From Primulina eburnea (Eukaryota; Streptophyta; Magnoliopsida; Lamiales; Gesneriaceae), in assembly GCF_022965805.1 (NCBI RefSeq), contig NC_133114.1, positions 6,344,261-6,408,260 of the forward strand: a DNA stretch of 64,000 nt. Reading direction: 5' to 3'. The notes beneath the pieces are model-generated. The model did not search any database, was not told where the DNA came from, and saw only the letters and a list, made by a program, of their open reading frames with translations. Made by a program: the position numbers and the translations under genes. Shown piece by piece: positions 22,398 through 33,854 of the stretch. How positions within the stretch are numbered: position 1 is the stretch's first letter; every line of letters begins with the position of its first letter.

Positions 22398-23288
22398 CTA
22401 TGTTGTGTGCAGATACTCGCGGAGGCCGGAGAATTCCCTTAGTACCTTTGGTTTGAGGAAAATTTTGTGTAATTTATGTCCTAGTGGATAACCAATCAAT
22501 CGAAAACAATTTTCTTTCATATGGTCTGGCACTGAGCAGTGCTCACATTTGATGCCAGATTGTTTGAAGGATGAAGAATAAAAAGCCGTTGTTGGAGCAT
22601 CGGCTATTGGTTGGAATGTCAGCACCTGCCTATGTGATTCTTCTTGACTAACTAGAGAATATGCTTGACTAACAGATGGAAGTGGACTCATGAGAAGAAT
22701 CTGACTTCGAATTGGACCATGACTATCATTGAGCCCCATAAGAAATTGGATCAGCCGTTGTTGTTGCTCGTATTCAACATAAGATCTTGACGTAGGGCAT
22801 TCACACGAAGGAGAAGTAACCAGTGAAGCTAACTCATCCCATAATTGTTTAAGCTTTGAGAAGTAAACTGAAATGGTGCTTGATCCTTGTGATAATCGAA
22901 CAATATCATGATGAATGGCATGTATGCGTGAACCACAAATTTTGTCAAACCGTTCCTTTAAATCTGCCCAAACACTGAAGGCATCTTTCGCATAAACAAG
23001 CCCGCAGAAAATCTCCTTGGATACGGAAGAAAAAATCCATGACAAAACAACTGCATTGCAACGCTCCCATTGATAAAGAGATGGAGAATTGGCAGCTGGT
23101 TTTCGATACGTACCGTCGACAAAACAGAGTTTATTCTTAGCATGTAGGGCAATCTTCATTGCTCTACTCCAAATGCCATAATTCTCTGATCCAATTAGTG
23201 GATCAACAACAAGCGAAACTCCTGGGGCATCGGATGGATGCAAATACAGAGGATCATTAAAGCTAAAATTGGAGATCTGAGCCGCCAT
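22398..23288 (-). pseudogene. Ale-like gag
   Basis: The 296-residue frame begins MAAQISNFSFNDP at 23288, about 77 bp inside the PBS, a plausible true start. Motifs: GIWSRAMKIALHAKNK, WADLKERFDKICGSR, LIQFLMGLNDSHGPIRSQIL and a zinc knuckle CEHCSVPDHMKENC (C-X2-C-X4-H-X4-C) near the C-terminus, which binds the element RNA. The frame is complete as gag but loses register with protease through an indel near 22380. The gag remnant at 100-612 is a relative. Confidence 0.88.
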
Positions 23289-23365
23289 ATTTACACGAAC
23301 ATAGATCCAATTGATTCACGCAGATACATTTCCTACTACACGAAAATCAATCAATTGAAAAAAAT

Positions 23366-23377
23366 GCTCTGATACCA
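23366..23377 (-). other. Primer-binding site (tRNA-iMet)
   Basis: TGGTATCAGAGC on the minus strand, directly against the 5' LTR. Confidence 0.92.
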
Positions 23378-23622
23378 TGTTAAAGTGCACATAGATCATG
23401 CAACTGAAGCTTAATTGATCGATGATCGTGAGGAATGAAGATGAACGGAAAATGCTTCTTAGCTCAGAAGTGAGAGAAATTTTTATTCGAGAGAGTTTAT
23501 TATGCACATGGTGGGTCTATTTATACATGTACAAGAAGTAAGTAAAGTCAACTAACTAGTCAACAATGTAGTTTAACAATTAATGAACCAACAGTATGCT
23601 AATCAGATTACAGTGTGTAACA
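23378..23622 (-). repeat. 5' LTR of the Ale-like element
   Basis: 245 bp, same length as the 3' LTR with about 4 substitutions and no indels by eye. Its minus strand should hold the element promoter; a TTTATACATG/TTTATATATG stretch near 23520 is the best TATA-like candidate. Confidence 0.92.
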
Positions 23623-23627
23623 ATTAA

Positions 23628-24205
23628 ATCAATATTTTTTAAAAAATAAAACTGAATTTTTGAATTAACCGACAAATGTTTGAATTAATTCTGTTCGATA
23701 TGTTAATTTAGTTTAACAAAATTATTGCTCATTCGTATCCAGAATTATGTTTTTTCCCTTTTTAGTACTCTTTTTTAAGATAATAAGTTCCTTTAGGACA
23801 TTTGCATTTTGTTGAACGGAGGAAATTTTTTTACTTCTTAGATGTTTTGATTTTGATTGTGTTTTCTTCCGTTCCAATGTATATATGTTTGTTCGTTTTT
23901 TTTCTAACAATCCATTTTATTCTTAATTAATGGTAGTTTAATGATATATTTAAAGTTTGTAAAAGTAGCTAATGAATTTAACGACAAAGATATTTCATTA
24001 AAAGAATGAGAAATTCTCCTAAATTATTAAAAGAATTTATGAAATTTGAACTTTCCATTTTTTGAATTATTTTTTTCTGAAAATTACACATTGAGATCTT
24101 TTGTGTTATATATAGATATGTATGCAGTTTAATTTCTTTTAGGGAAAAAACGAATAAGGATGTAGTTTATGTTAGTGAAGTTAGTTGAATTCGGAAAACC
24201 GTTGG
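23628..24205. other. AT-rich intergenic DNA, no gene seen
   Basis: No supported feature. Confidence 0.5.
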
Positions 24206-24607
24206 GTGCGCGCTCCAGTAAGCTATCTCCATTTAGCTTTCGTAAAATGGTTCATCCAAAACTTCTTGTGCATGCTCCTAAAAATTTAAGGGAGACCAGA
24301 ATTTTTTTGCATAATTTAAGCCACATTCTGAATCAAAGTCTACTGGAATATTCACTAAAACTTGTGTCTGGTGAAACTTGGTCATCTTCTGACGGCAGTT
24401 CATCTCCAACATTGTTCCTCGATTCAGAGTACTTTTTACGGATGCAAGGCTGCGGGTTTTCGTGGAATACAGAACCCAATTTCCTGCCTTCACCTCATCA
24501 GGGTCTCACATGAAACCAACTTGGGATTTTCGCACCTGCGAAGCAAAGTCTTGCCATCCCATTCGGGCGAATTGTTGGCTTGTGTTCAAAATATCTCCTG
24601 CACCAAA
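24206..24607 (-). pseudogene. Unrecognised decayed coding stretch
   Basis: One minus-strand frame stays open for roughly 130 codons apart from a single TGA near 24510 and ends at TAG-type stops near 24278; related frame seems to go on. It includes FARMGWQDFASQVRK, NWVLYSTKTRSLASVK, LEMNCRQKMTKFHQTQVL and IPVDFDSECGLNYAKKF. Composition is protein-like (balanced Lys, Glu, Cys, Trp), unlike the chance ORFs nearby. I do not recognise the family. It could be a captured or dead host gene exon, or part of an unfamiliar mobile element. No neighbouring exons were found. Confidence 0.35.
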
Positions 24608-24780
24608 TAAACAAGACGATTTTTATTGGAGGAATTAGTGACCATGTATCAAAAAAGAGTACTGACCAATAATTACTTCCTCCGAGCTAGTATTCTTGCC
24701 ATGTTTCCGTTGTTATTTGCCACAAAAACATCACTTTCATTGCAAACAATAAAGTCCAATGAAGCCACGCGGGAAGAATA

Positions 24781-25660
24781 TGACGAAAATGTTAGAAGAG
24801 ATGTCCAACAAGCCCGCTTGTGATTTGAGTTCTATTGACTTTGATGTAAAAACAAAATTTATATTACTAATATTTTATGTTTTTATCTAATTATGACAAT
24901 GACTTTATCTGTATATCCATACAAGTTGGATAAATAAAGTTCTTGAATATACAAAAGGTACCATGAGGTCTATATCTCAACGTAAGATCATGAAATTCAT
25001 TATGAAGTGTACCATATATCCTAAAAAAGTCTCTAATTGAATCAGCCGTCTAGAATAAGGATAAAGATGCTTGAGTTTGATACCAACATCTGTTATGTAA
25101 ACATCATGTTTCATTGGTAAAGGCATAGAGATGTCGATTCATACAGATGTGTGATCACATAATGATACAATGAACAACCCTTCCCTTGATTGTCCAAGGG
25201 TATATCACTTATCGGGACAACGTAGAAGCTCTACGTACTAGCATGCACTTTGATCAATTTACCGACTCTATTGAGGGTCATTAGGTCACGAGGTTAAGTG
25301 TAATTTCAAAATATGTATGAACCAATGTATTGTAGTTGGAGATTCACTGTTTGTATACGGGTGAAAATATCCTATGTGATCTGATGAGTTAATAGTGTAA
25401 GAAATCTCTAGCCAGAGCAAGACATGTGCATTTTGGAAATATATTTCCTCAGTTTCACATACCATGTCTCTGTTATTACTCAAAGATATATCACATCGTT
25501 ATGAAATTTATATGCAATTCTCGATAAATCAATGGTTGCAGATTCGATCGGGATATATAAGTTAAAAGGACAATAATGTACGCTAACCATAAATTAAGGT
25601 TTTTGTATGCACTGCCAATGATACATTAGGGATCACATGGCGATCCTACTAGACGCTCTT
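24781..25660 (+). repeat. LTR-like dispersed repeat
   Basis: Matches 62291-62680 over several hundred bases: shared blocks ACCATGAGGTCTATATCTC, CGTAAGATCATGAAA and TAATTGAATCAGCCG. Shorter relatives lie at 1-99 and 6457-6580. No coding capacity. Probably LTR or internal non-coding sequence of a copia element. Its extent on the right is uncertain. Confidence 0.5.
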
Positions 25661-26175
25661 ACATGATCCAATGAGTGCAATTAAACTTGAGTTCTGATAT
25701 TCTTGATCAAGGGGTTGATAAAAGAATGATAATAATTAAGGTAAATTCGAATAAGAATAAATATTATTATAAATCACATGAAATTGTCTTAAATCATAGA
25801 AATCTCAAGGAATGGTTGAACGTCAAAACTAAAATTTTTAAACTTATGTTGTGTCTGAAGTATGAAAAAACGATACTCCAATAGAAAACTCTAATAGTTC
25901 TTCCTTGATTGGAAGGCTTTCTTTAGTGTGAAAATTTGGGAAGAGGGCTTCAGAGGTGCCAGTGATTCATCATCTCCATATATGTCACGTGATTCTACGT
26001 ATATATGCACATCGCTCCTGAATCCTAATGGTCCCAACATCAGCCCGACTTTCTCAAGACTAAGAGGGCACTTTCCATTCCTTCGTTCCTTGTTGGGATT
26101 TTTTGTCTACAACATTTGGTAATCATATATATTGTGATCAAAACTTTTTATGGGGTACATATATCAATACATAGG
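25661..26175. other. Intergenic or old repeat DNA, no gene seen
   Basis: No LTR end or coding feature recognised before the copia LTR that begins at 26176. Confidence 0.45.
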
Positions 26176-26309
26176 TGTTGGGTAATTACATCGAAACGAT
26201 GTCGATAATGATGATAATATAGTAACAAAATCACGGAATAAAATAATTAACAAGAACACAAAGATTTACGTAGTTCACCAAATATAAGCTACGTCCACGG
26301 AGCTACTGC

Positions 26310-29148
26310 TGTAACGAACCGTATTCTACACTACTTAAAATTTGCGGAAGAATTAAAAATTTTCTAAATAAAAACATTCATACGGTCGTCACTCAACATT
26401 CATAAAAATAAATCTCACCATCATCCGTCACAAATAAAATTTTGCTAAAATAAACTGTCTCAAAATTGTCTCACGTTCAAATCAAAATATCAGAGTATTT
26501 TAAAAATTTGCATAAACATAAACTTGCGGTCCTCGGGTTTAGCCTGCCACTCAGCCCAAGCCTGCCCCTTGGTCATCACCTCCTGTCTCCTCAACATAGT
26601 CACCTGCATCGATCAAGTCTAGTGAGTCTAAAGACTCAACACGTATAAACTGGAATAACGAGTACTACATATTAAGGTCGCATGCAACTTTAAAATAGGA
26701 CATACATAATTGGAACTTGAACTTGCATAATAAACTTGAACATACGTACATACATACTTCGACGTGCCATAACTTAAACTTTTCATAAACATGCTGCATA
26801 CTTGAACATACTTTAACATACATAACTTCATCATTTTGCGTAGAGGATGTTTCAAAGCAAGTGACCCATACATAATAAACGCCTGATCAGACATACCACA
26901 GTACTGGGCTGACAGGGACGTATCCACTGTCGCATACATGAGATCCCCGTTCATAATTTAACGGGCTGGTTGGTCCCCGTTCATAATTTAACGCTTTCCA
27001 ACCACGATCTAACCCGTTCATAATTTAACGGGGCGGAGAGGTCCTCGGCCACGTTCACCGACTTCCAAACCCATTCATAATTTGGTCACAAGTCAATTAG
27101 CATACCTCAAAAACTTAAACATATTTTCTCTGCACGTCATACATACTTACTTGGCGTTGAGGGATTCGTTGGACTTCGATTGGGGCCGTTGCTGCAACTT
27201 ACTAACGTGAATTTCATACTTAACTTGCATTGCTTAGACATAGAAAACACATGCTTACTCTCAAGTTCAATCATACCTTAGGACCTTCTACGATTTGCCA
27301 CGACACGCCCTTAATAATCCTTGCACTAACCCATAACATCAAACTTAAAATGAACTTACAAATATTTCCCAAAAACAAGGGTACACAGACCCCGTGCTTG
27401 GGTCCGGGAGAGGGTCCGTGTACATACTGCCTAGAGTGTGTCGGGAAACGGAAGGGGCACGGACCCCGTGCTCGGGTCCGGATGGGGTCCGTGTAGACTC
27501 TGGAAGAAGACATTGAAAGGAAGCAAAGGCACGGACCCCGTGTCAGGGTCCGGGTAAGGGTCCGTGTAGATACTGGAAAAAGACACTAAGTGAAACCCAA
27601 AGGCACGGACCCCGTGCCCTCATCCGTGTAAGGGTCCGTGCTGTCTCGCAAAATTGACACTGAAGGAATAACAAAGGCACGGACCCCGTGCCCGGGTCCG
27701 TGTTTGGGTCCGTGTTCGCTTGTTGCTTCGAAACCTGCGAGAAAACTTATGCACCTGCCTAATCTCACAATTGCACATCAATGGAACGAAATTTACCATC
27801 TTAGGACTCTTCTTAGAACCCCATAACATTGCATCGAAACTTATACAAACACCTCACAATACGACGTCCACTATACTACACAACGCAACACCAATTATGC
27901 AATTAACCTCAATCCCTTTCCTACAACTTTAAACTCATTCAAACGCCTAACAACTTGCATCAAAATCTTAAAAATACACCAAACCTCAAAACTAGCATGC
28001 TTATACGCAGCAACGATCGCCCGTCAGTTTCCAACGAAGCCTGCAACACTGAAACTTCAAGAATTATCAAAATCATAACTTTTCTGAAACGCAGTTTGAG
28101 CAGTCCCACGAAAAATGCCATAACTCACTCAATATTTGTCCAAAAATTTCGAATCATATATCAAATCGAAGGTATCGAAAAGTTACACGTTTTTGCCGTT
28201 GAAAGTTTTCCCAAAATATGAACAGAAAAATCGCAGTTTTGACATGAACAGTAAAAAACGAGTTTTAGATCTAAAAATTTTCCTTCGAAATTGATCCGAT
28301 TCATGATCCGCTCAAACTACTATCATCATACATAACTTTTACGCATAAAAATCGACACAACGCATAATATGACTTGATCGACACAGCAAGAACAGAGTAT
28401 ACGTGCCTTTTTGATGATAACGTTACCGAAACGACGTACACCGAAGCGGAGATAAGAGCGAGGTTGATCCGGGGCGATTGTGGCGCTAAAATTCTTGAGG
28501 AAACACACGAAAATCTTGCTGGAAATTATGAGGGGAGAGGGGCGGCTGCTCTAAGGACTAAGAACCCTAGTTCTTTCTTAAAAAAAAATCTGAAAATACA
28601 AATGTGTTTGTGTTGTGTGTGTAATACACGATTTTTAGGTGTGTGTAAAAGTGTGTGTGTGTGTGTGAGGCGTGTGTTTCAATTAATTAAAAGACTAACT
28701 TTTGCTTAATTAAAAAAATAATAGTCTACTAATCAAAACATTAACTCACACTTAATCTTTTAAATAAAACTCTTTAACTAAAATATAACACACCAAATTA
28801 GATTTTGAAAGTTTACAAGTCTTAAAATTACTAATTAAATATTTAGGCACAAAAATGCTAAAACTCATTAAATTAATTAAAATGCCCCCAAACTTAACTT
28901 AAAATAAAATACCATATCTAAACTTGCCAAAAATCGTCACCGGGTCTTTTCCTCAATCCCGCCTCGAATGATCGCCTGAAACATGAAACTCGAAAGACAT
29001 TTTAACGTGCATCACATAAACATAAATAATTTAAAATAATGCATTTAAATAAATCATGCATCGCCAAAACCCATTTAAAATTAATTTAAATGATTTAATA
29101 CTTAAATGAATGCATGGGTTTATACGTGTATTAAATTTGAGCACTACA
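26310..29148 (-). repeat. 3' LTR of Tekay-1 (2839 bp)
   Basis: Bounded by TGTAACGAACCG and GAGCACTACA. Contains the 5-unit GC-rich repeat, and CCGTTCATAATTTAACGGG-like units near 26947-27065. No convincing ORF; long LTRs like this are usually non-coding. Confidence 0.93.
27384..27714. repeat. Five-unit palindromic tandem repeat in the 3' LTR
   Basis: Units start at 27384, 27458, 27530, 27604 and 27678 (period 72-74 bp). Each opens with GCACGGACCCCGTGC or a close variant, a perfect 6-3-6 palindrome, followed by GGGTCCG words. The first unit has ACAGACC in this LTR. Confidence 0.9.
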
Positions 29149-29165
29149 GTTCCTCCCCCACTTAT
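29149..29165 (-). other. Polypurine tract of Tekay-1
   Basis: The minus strand reads AAGTGGGGGAGGAAC directly before the 3' LTR. The chromovirus-typical TTTCGAGGACGAAATTT tail lies just upstream (29171-29187). Confidence 0.88.
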
Positions 29166-29219
29166 AAAAATTTCGTCCTCGAAATTAAGTCTTACCGAAC
29201 AACTCCGGGTAGCGAAGTC

Positions 29220-29810
29220 TCATGTCGGCCTCTGACTCCCAGTGGCTTCTTCCACCGATTGATTCAGCCATTGGACTTTGACCAACTTAGTCGTCTTGTT
29301 CCGAAGTCTGCGCTCCTGTCTGTCTAGGATTTGGACTGGTTTCTCCTCGTAAGACAGGTTTGGAGTCAACTGCAGCGGCTCATAACTCAGAACATGAGAA
29401 GGATTAGCCAAATATTTTCTCAGCATCGAGACATGGAACACATTGTGCACCCCGGCCAGATTCGGCGGAAGGGCTACACGATACGCTAGCGTCCCAACTC
29501 TGTCCAAGATCTCAAACGGTCCAATAAACCTCGGACTCAACTTACCTCTCTTTCCAAATCTCATAACACCCTTCATAGGTGCTATCTTGATAAAAACGTG
29601 ATCTCCTACGGCAAACTCGAGATCTCTCCTCCTTTTATCTGCATAGCTCTTCTGACGGCTCTGGGCGGTCTTCATTCTGTCATGAATCTTGACCACCACG
29701 TCTGCAGTTTGCTGAACTATTTCTGGACCAAGTTCTGTTCTCTCACCAACTTCATCCCAATGAACTGGTGATCTGCACTTCCTCCCGTACAACGCCTCAT
29801 AGGGAGCCAT
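29220..29810 (-). pseudogene. Tekay-1 integrase C-terminus with chromodomain-like region
   Basis: Opens [18 protein letters not shown], the integrase GPY/F-side region, then KSYADKRRRDLEFAVGDHVF, KLSPRFIGPFEI and RVALPPNLAGVHNVFHVSML. The final LDRQERRLRNK...VKVQWLN region is the reduced chromodomain seen in Del/Tekay chromoviruses, thought to steer integration towards heterochromatin. A one-base indel near 29251 garbles the last dozen residues; the equivalent protein at 40606-41118 keeps an intact end. Another frameshift near 29810 separates it from the integrase core. Confidence 0.88.
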
Positions 29811-31014
29811 ACCAATAGATGCTTGGAAGCTGTTGTTGTACTGTGAACTCCACTAGAGGTAGTCTAGATTCCCACGTTCCTTGAAAATCAATCATGCACG
29901 CCCTTAGCAAGTCCTCTAAAACTTGAATCACTCGCTCAGACTGGCCATCTGTCTGCGGGTGAAACGCTGTACTGAAAAGCAACTTCGTCCCCATGGCTGC
30001 ATGTAAGCTCTTCCAGAAGGACGATGTAAACCTCGGGTCCCTGTCGGACACAATAGAGACTGGGAAACCATGCAATCGGACGATCTCCTGGATATAAAGA
30101 TCCGCATACTGGGTCATGGAGAAAGTCGTCTTCACTGGCAGGAAATGCGCTGATTTAGTGAGTCGGTCCACTATAACCCAAATAGAATTTGATCCTCTGA
30201 CTGATCTCGGCAACCCAACAACAAAATCCATAGTAATGTTCTCCCACTTCCACTCGGGGATGGGGAGTGACCTTACCAACCCTGCTGGTCTCTGATGTTC
30301 AGCTTTTACTTGCTGACAAGTGAGACATTCTGATACGAACCTACGGATGTCTCGCTTCATCCCTGGCCACCAATACAATAACTGAAGGTCTTTGTACATC
30401 TTGGTGCCTCCTGGGTGAATGGAATACGGAGATGCGTGTGCCTCTGTCAAAATATCCTGTCTGATCGAACCAACGCTAGGCACCCACATTCTACCTCTGT
30501 ATCTCACAATGCCGTCTGAAACTGTGTACAGCACACTGCCCTTGGCTTCGTCTTTCAGTCTCCATTTCTGTAACTGCTCATCCGAAGACTGACCTGCTCG
30601 GATTCGGACTAGCAAATCAGATTTGACTGTCAGATTAGACAGCCTAGGAGCCTTGCCATCACGATAAATCTCTAGACCAAACTTCTGAATCTCCGACTGT
30701 AGTGGTCTCTGAGATGACAACTGAGCTACCACTGCCACTTTTCTGCTCAAGGCGTCTGCGACAACATTAGCTTTTCCCGGATGGTAGCTAATCTCGCAGT
30801 CGTAATCTTTCACAAGTTTTAACCACCTTCTCTGTCTCATATTCAGCTCTTTCTGCGTGAAGAAGTATTTGAGGCTCTTGTGGTCGGTGAAGATCTGGCA
30901 TTTCTCGCCGTATAAGTAATGTCTCCAAATCTTCAATGCAAAGACAACGGCGGCTAATTCAAGGTCGTGCGTCGGGTAGTTCTTCTCGTGCACCTTTAAC
31001 TTGTCTGGAAGCAT
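29797..31014 (-). pseudogene. Tekay-1 RNase H and integrase core
   Basis: RNase H is seen as [29 protein letters not shown] and [15 protein letters not shown]. Integrase follows: the zinc-binding [11 protein letters not shown]...CLTCQQVK, first catalytic Asp in TMDFVVGLP, second in VSDRDPRF, Glu in [14 protein letters not shown]. All key residues of the DDE core are present in this 405-residue frame. The end (after VEFTVQQQ) runs out of frame into the next piece. The start is out of frame with the preceding RT part near 31010. Confidence 0.9.
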
Positions 31015-31466
31015 AAGCTATGACCCGACCTTGCTGCATCAACACTGCGCCTAATCCGAGCTTAGATGCATCGGTATAAAGCACAAACTCGCCTTGCCCT
31101 GTCGGCATGGCTAGCACTGGCGCTGAAATAAGAGCTTGCTTCAAGGTGTCGAAGCTCTTCTGGCATTCCTCGCTCCACACAAACTTTGCATTTTTCTTGG
31201 TTAGTGAGGTGAGCGGCACATGCTATGGACGAAAATCCCTTGATAAACTTACGGTAGTAGCCTGCTAAACCCAAAAAGCTGCGGATTTCTGATGCGTTCT
31301 TTGGCTCAACCCATTCCTTAACGGCTGCTACTTTCGATGGGTCCACCTCAATACCACTGCTGGATACTATATGCCCCAAAAATGCAACTTTCTGCAGCCA
31401 AAATTCACACTTACTGAACTTCGCAAATAACTTGCGACTCTGCAAGGTCTGCAAAACTGTCCTCAA
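30959..31466 (-). pseudogene. Tekay-1 reverse transcriptase thumb and RNase H start
   Basis: Two overlapping frames cover it. From 31466: [13 protein letters not shown] and [17 protein letters not shown], then [17 protein letters not shown] (RT palm end and connection). A frameshift near 31225 moves the continuation to the frame from 31219, with [19 protein letters not shown] and [15 protein letters not shown], the first catalytic Asp of RNase H. The block is complete in content but not in frame. Confidence 0.85.
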
Positions 31467-31512
31467 ATGCTGGTTGTGCTCCTCATGGCTCTTCGAGTAA
31501 ATAAGAATGTCG

Positions 31513-32046
31513 TCAATGAATACTATGACGAACTTGATCGAGGAACGGCTGAAATACTCGGTTCATGAGATCCATGAAAATTGCTGGAGCGTTGGTCAAT
31601 CCAAACGGCATTACTAAGAACTCGTAATGCCCGTATCTGGTCCTGAAAGCCGTCTTATGAACATCTGCATCCTTAACTTTCAGCTGATGATACCCTGATC
31701 GAAGATCTATCTTAGAGAACACGGTAGCTCCCTGCAACTGATCGAACAAGTCTTCGATTCTAGGCAACGGGTATTTGTTCTTGATCGTTACCTTGTTTAG
31801 TTCACGGTAATCGATGCACAACCTCATGCTCCCATCCTTCTTCTTCACAAAGAGCACTGGTGCGCCCCACGGTGAGAAACTAGGGCGGATAAAGCCTTTG
31901 TCGAGGAGCTCTTGAATCTGCTGCTTGAGCTCTAACATCTCAGCTGGAGCTAACCTGTATGGCGCCTTAGAGATTGGCGCTGTGCCTGGCACGAGATCGA
32001 TTGCAAACTCCACCTCTCTCTCTGGTGGAAGGACCGGTGACGTCAT
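31513..32046 (-). pseudogene. Tekay-1 reverse transcriptase, N-terminal two thirds
   Basis: Contains [66 protein letters not shown] with the first catalytic Asp, and [16 protein letters not shown] one-base insertion near 31534 ends the frame just before the catalytic FIDD motif, which is present in the next frame at about 31504-31521. Hence the active site is encoded but split between frames. Confidence 0.9.
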
Positions 32047-32074
32047 CAGGAAAGACGTCTGGAAATTCGCTTGA

Positions 32075-32570
32075 CTACTGGCACCTTCTGAATAAGGATG
32101 GAGTGGACACGTCAGGCGTTGAAATAATACTAGCCAAAAAGGCCTGACATCCCTTGGAGATCAAACTCCTCGCCTGCATGCATGAAATCATGCGAGGAAA
32201 GCTTCTCCATCTGGCTGGCTCAAAAAGAAATTGCTCCATGCCCGGCGGTCTAACTAAAACTGACCTCTTCTGAAAATCTATCAGAACTCTATTCTTAGTC
32301 AGCCAGTCCATGCCCAAGATAATGTCGAATTCTGGCATCGGCAATATGATTAAATCTGCATACACTAGGTGGCCATGCAGTTCTAGGTCGATATCTCTGA
32401 CCACACTGGTAGCTAACAGCTCTTCCCTGATGGGACTACTACCGAAAAATTCACGTCTAGGCCGATGGACTTGAGGTCTAAATGATTGGCAAACGTCTCT
32501 GATATGAAGGAGTGAGTGGCTCCTGAGTCTATCAACGCGGTTGTGGATAGTCTCTTAATGAAAATGTTTC
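32075..32570 (-). pseudogene. Tekay-1 protease region (second exon side)
   Basis: The aspartic protease motif ALIDSGATHSF lies near 32510-32545, and the downstream FDIILGMDWL motif near 32310. A one-base loss near 32432 shifts the frame between them, and two further one-base insertions near 32040 and 32085 precede RT. The upstream boundary at 32570 is the inferred splice acceptor side of the short intron that separates it from gag. Confidence 0.8.
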
Positions 32571-32749
32571 CTGAGACGCGTTAGCACAACACAAACTAAC
32601 TTATATCTCAAAATTTATACCATAAACCTTAAGCACAATAGAACTCAATAACCTTAGGTACCCAAAGTATTAATAGCACGCTAATAATCCCAAGAAGAAA
32701 ATTCCACATGCAAGACAATATAATACCGAGCTTAGGTAGAAAAGTTTAC
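32571..32749 (-). other. Putative 179-bp intron between gag and protease
   Basis: On the minus strand the interval starts GTAAACTTTT and ends GCGTCTCAG. A CTAAC branch-point-like word lies about 14 nt before the AG, with a T/G-rich stretch ahead. Gag stays open up to 32750, reads into non-homologous sequence with a stop inside the interval, and protease homology resumes at 32570 in a compatible frame. Known family comparison: Del-type polyproteins normally run directly from the LLTG region into protease. Splicing is inferred, not shown. Confidence 0.55.
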
Positions 32750-33854
32750 CAGTCAGTAGGGTGGTGTCTGGGTCCGCCTCCTGTGCATGCATGGCAAATA
32801 CTCTGCCCTGGGTTGGTTGCTTCCACTGTGGGCACTCTTTCAGCACGTGATCTGTAGCCCCACATTTAAAACATTTCCCGGATCCCCATAGGCACTGTCC
32901 GGGATGCTGACGGTTGCACTTCTGGCACACTGGGTAAACAACGGGCCTCTGCGGCGCCCCTTGCTGCTGAACGGGACCCTTGCCCTTCGGCGGTCCCTGA
33001 AAAAGTTTCTTTCCTGGCGGCCCCTGATACGGTTTCTTAAAGTGGGGTCGCTGATTCTGCTGCTGATGGTGTGGCTGCGGTGGAGCCTGATAGGGCCTCT
33101 TGCCCTGCCTGTCCGCCTCAATATCCCGCTGGTCTTGTTCTGCAGCCAGAGCTCTAGAGACTGCAACTGCATAAGAAGTAGGGCCAGCTACCCTCACGTC
33201 ACGGCGCAAGATCGGCCGCAAACCATTTAAGAAGTGCCTCAACTTTGCCTGGGCATCATTTGCAATGAGGGGCACGAAGTGACATCCCCTCTCAAACTTC
33301 CTAACAAAATCTGCCACGCTACTGTCTCCTTGCCGCAGCGTCATGAACTCGTTGGTGAGTCGGGTTCGTACTTCCTCAGTGAAGTACTTGGAGTAGAAAA
33401 CCTCTTTAAAACCATTCCAAGGCAGCACTTGCAAGTTGACTGCCACAGATGCACTTTCCCACCACAACCTAGCGTCTCCAGTTAATAAGAATATAGCACA
33501 TCTGACCCTGTCAGCGTCCGGCAGCTCCATGAAGTCAAATATCACCTCGATGGACTTGATCCATCCCTCCGCCACCATCGGGTCAGTAGTACCCGAGAAC
33601 TCCTTCGGGCTCATCCTCCGGAACCTCTCATATACTGCCTCCGGTCTAGGCCTCTCCTCGCGGCCTGCAACAGTCTGGTTCCTAGCAAATTGTGCGAAGA
33701 ATTGCGTCATGCCAGCAAGCATCTGAGCCTGCATATCTGGTGGTGGAGGTGGAGGAGGATTGGCCCTCTCCTCATCTCGATGTTCCCTGTCCTCTACTCG
33801 GTGCTCTCTGTTCTCCTCCCTTGTTTCACGGTCGATCACACGTCTAGGAGGCAT
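32750..33854 (-). CDS. Tekay-1 gag (up to the putative intron)
   Basis: I choose the ATG at 33854 (MPPRRVIDRETRE); the upstream in-frame ATG at 33902 would add 16 residues in the leader. After a charged Arg/Glu-rich start and a proline run comes the retrotransposon gag domain (RRMSPKEFSGTTDP, GDARLWWES, FYSKYFTEEVR, FVRKFERG). A Gln/Pro-rich linker follows, then two zinc-binding clusters: CQKCNRQHPGQC and the classical knuckle CFKCGATDHVLKEC. No internal stop is seen over about 368 codons. Without splicing the frame runs on to 32670 and adds about 27 hydrophobic residues (SSVLYCLACGIFFLGLLACY), an alternative gag-only C-terminus. Confidence 0.88.

Larger units (their letters stand above)
18769..23622 (-). 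mobile_element. Ale-like Ty1/copia retrotransposon, complete but inactivated
   Basis: A 4,854-bp element with 245-bp LTRs at both ends, PBS for tRNA-iMet, polypurine tract, and gag-PR-INT-RT-RH in copia order on the minus strand. A perfect 5-bp target duplication 'attaa' flanks it (18764-18768 and 23623-23627). The two LTRs differ at about 4 positions by eye (near 1.6%), so it inserted fairly recently. One frameshift and four nonsense codons interrupt the polyprotein. Small size, short LTRs and the gag type suggest the Ale/Retrofit or Ivana lineage. Confidence 0.9.

Noticed and set aside
27384..27714. CRISPR-like array (regular repeats and spacers)
   Set aside because: The units are 74-bp tandem repeats with diverging tails in a plant LTR, found in both LTRs of a gypsy element; no cas genes and eukaryotic context.
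27271..27826. Arg/Thr/Pro-rich ORFs in the Tekay LTR
   Set aside because: They are translations of the 74-bp palindromic tandem repeat, in both LTRs and both strands.
28374..28709. 111-codon plus-strand ORF in the Tekay LTR
   Set aside because: Not preserved in the nearly identical second LTR (36080-36440), where an indel breaks it.
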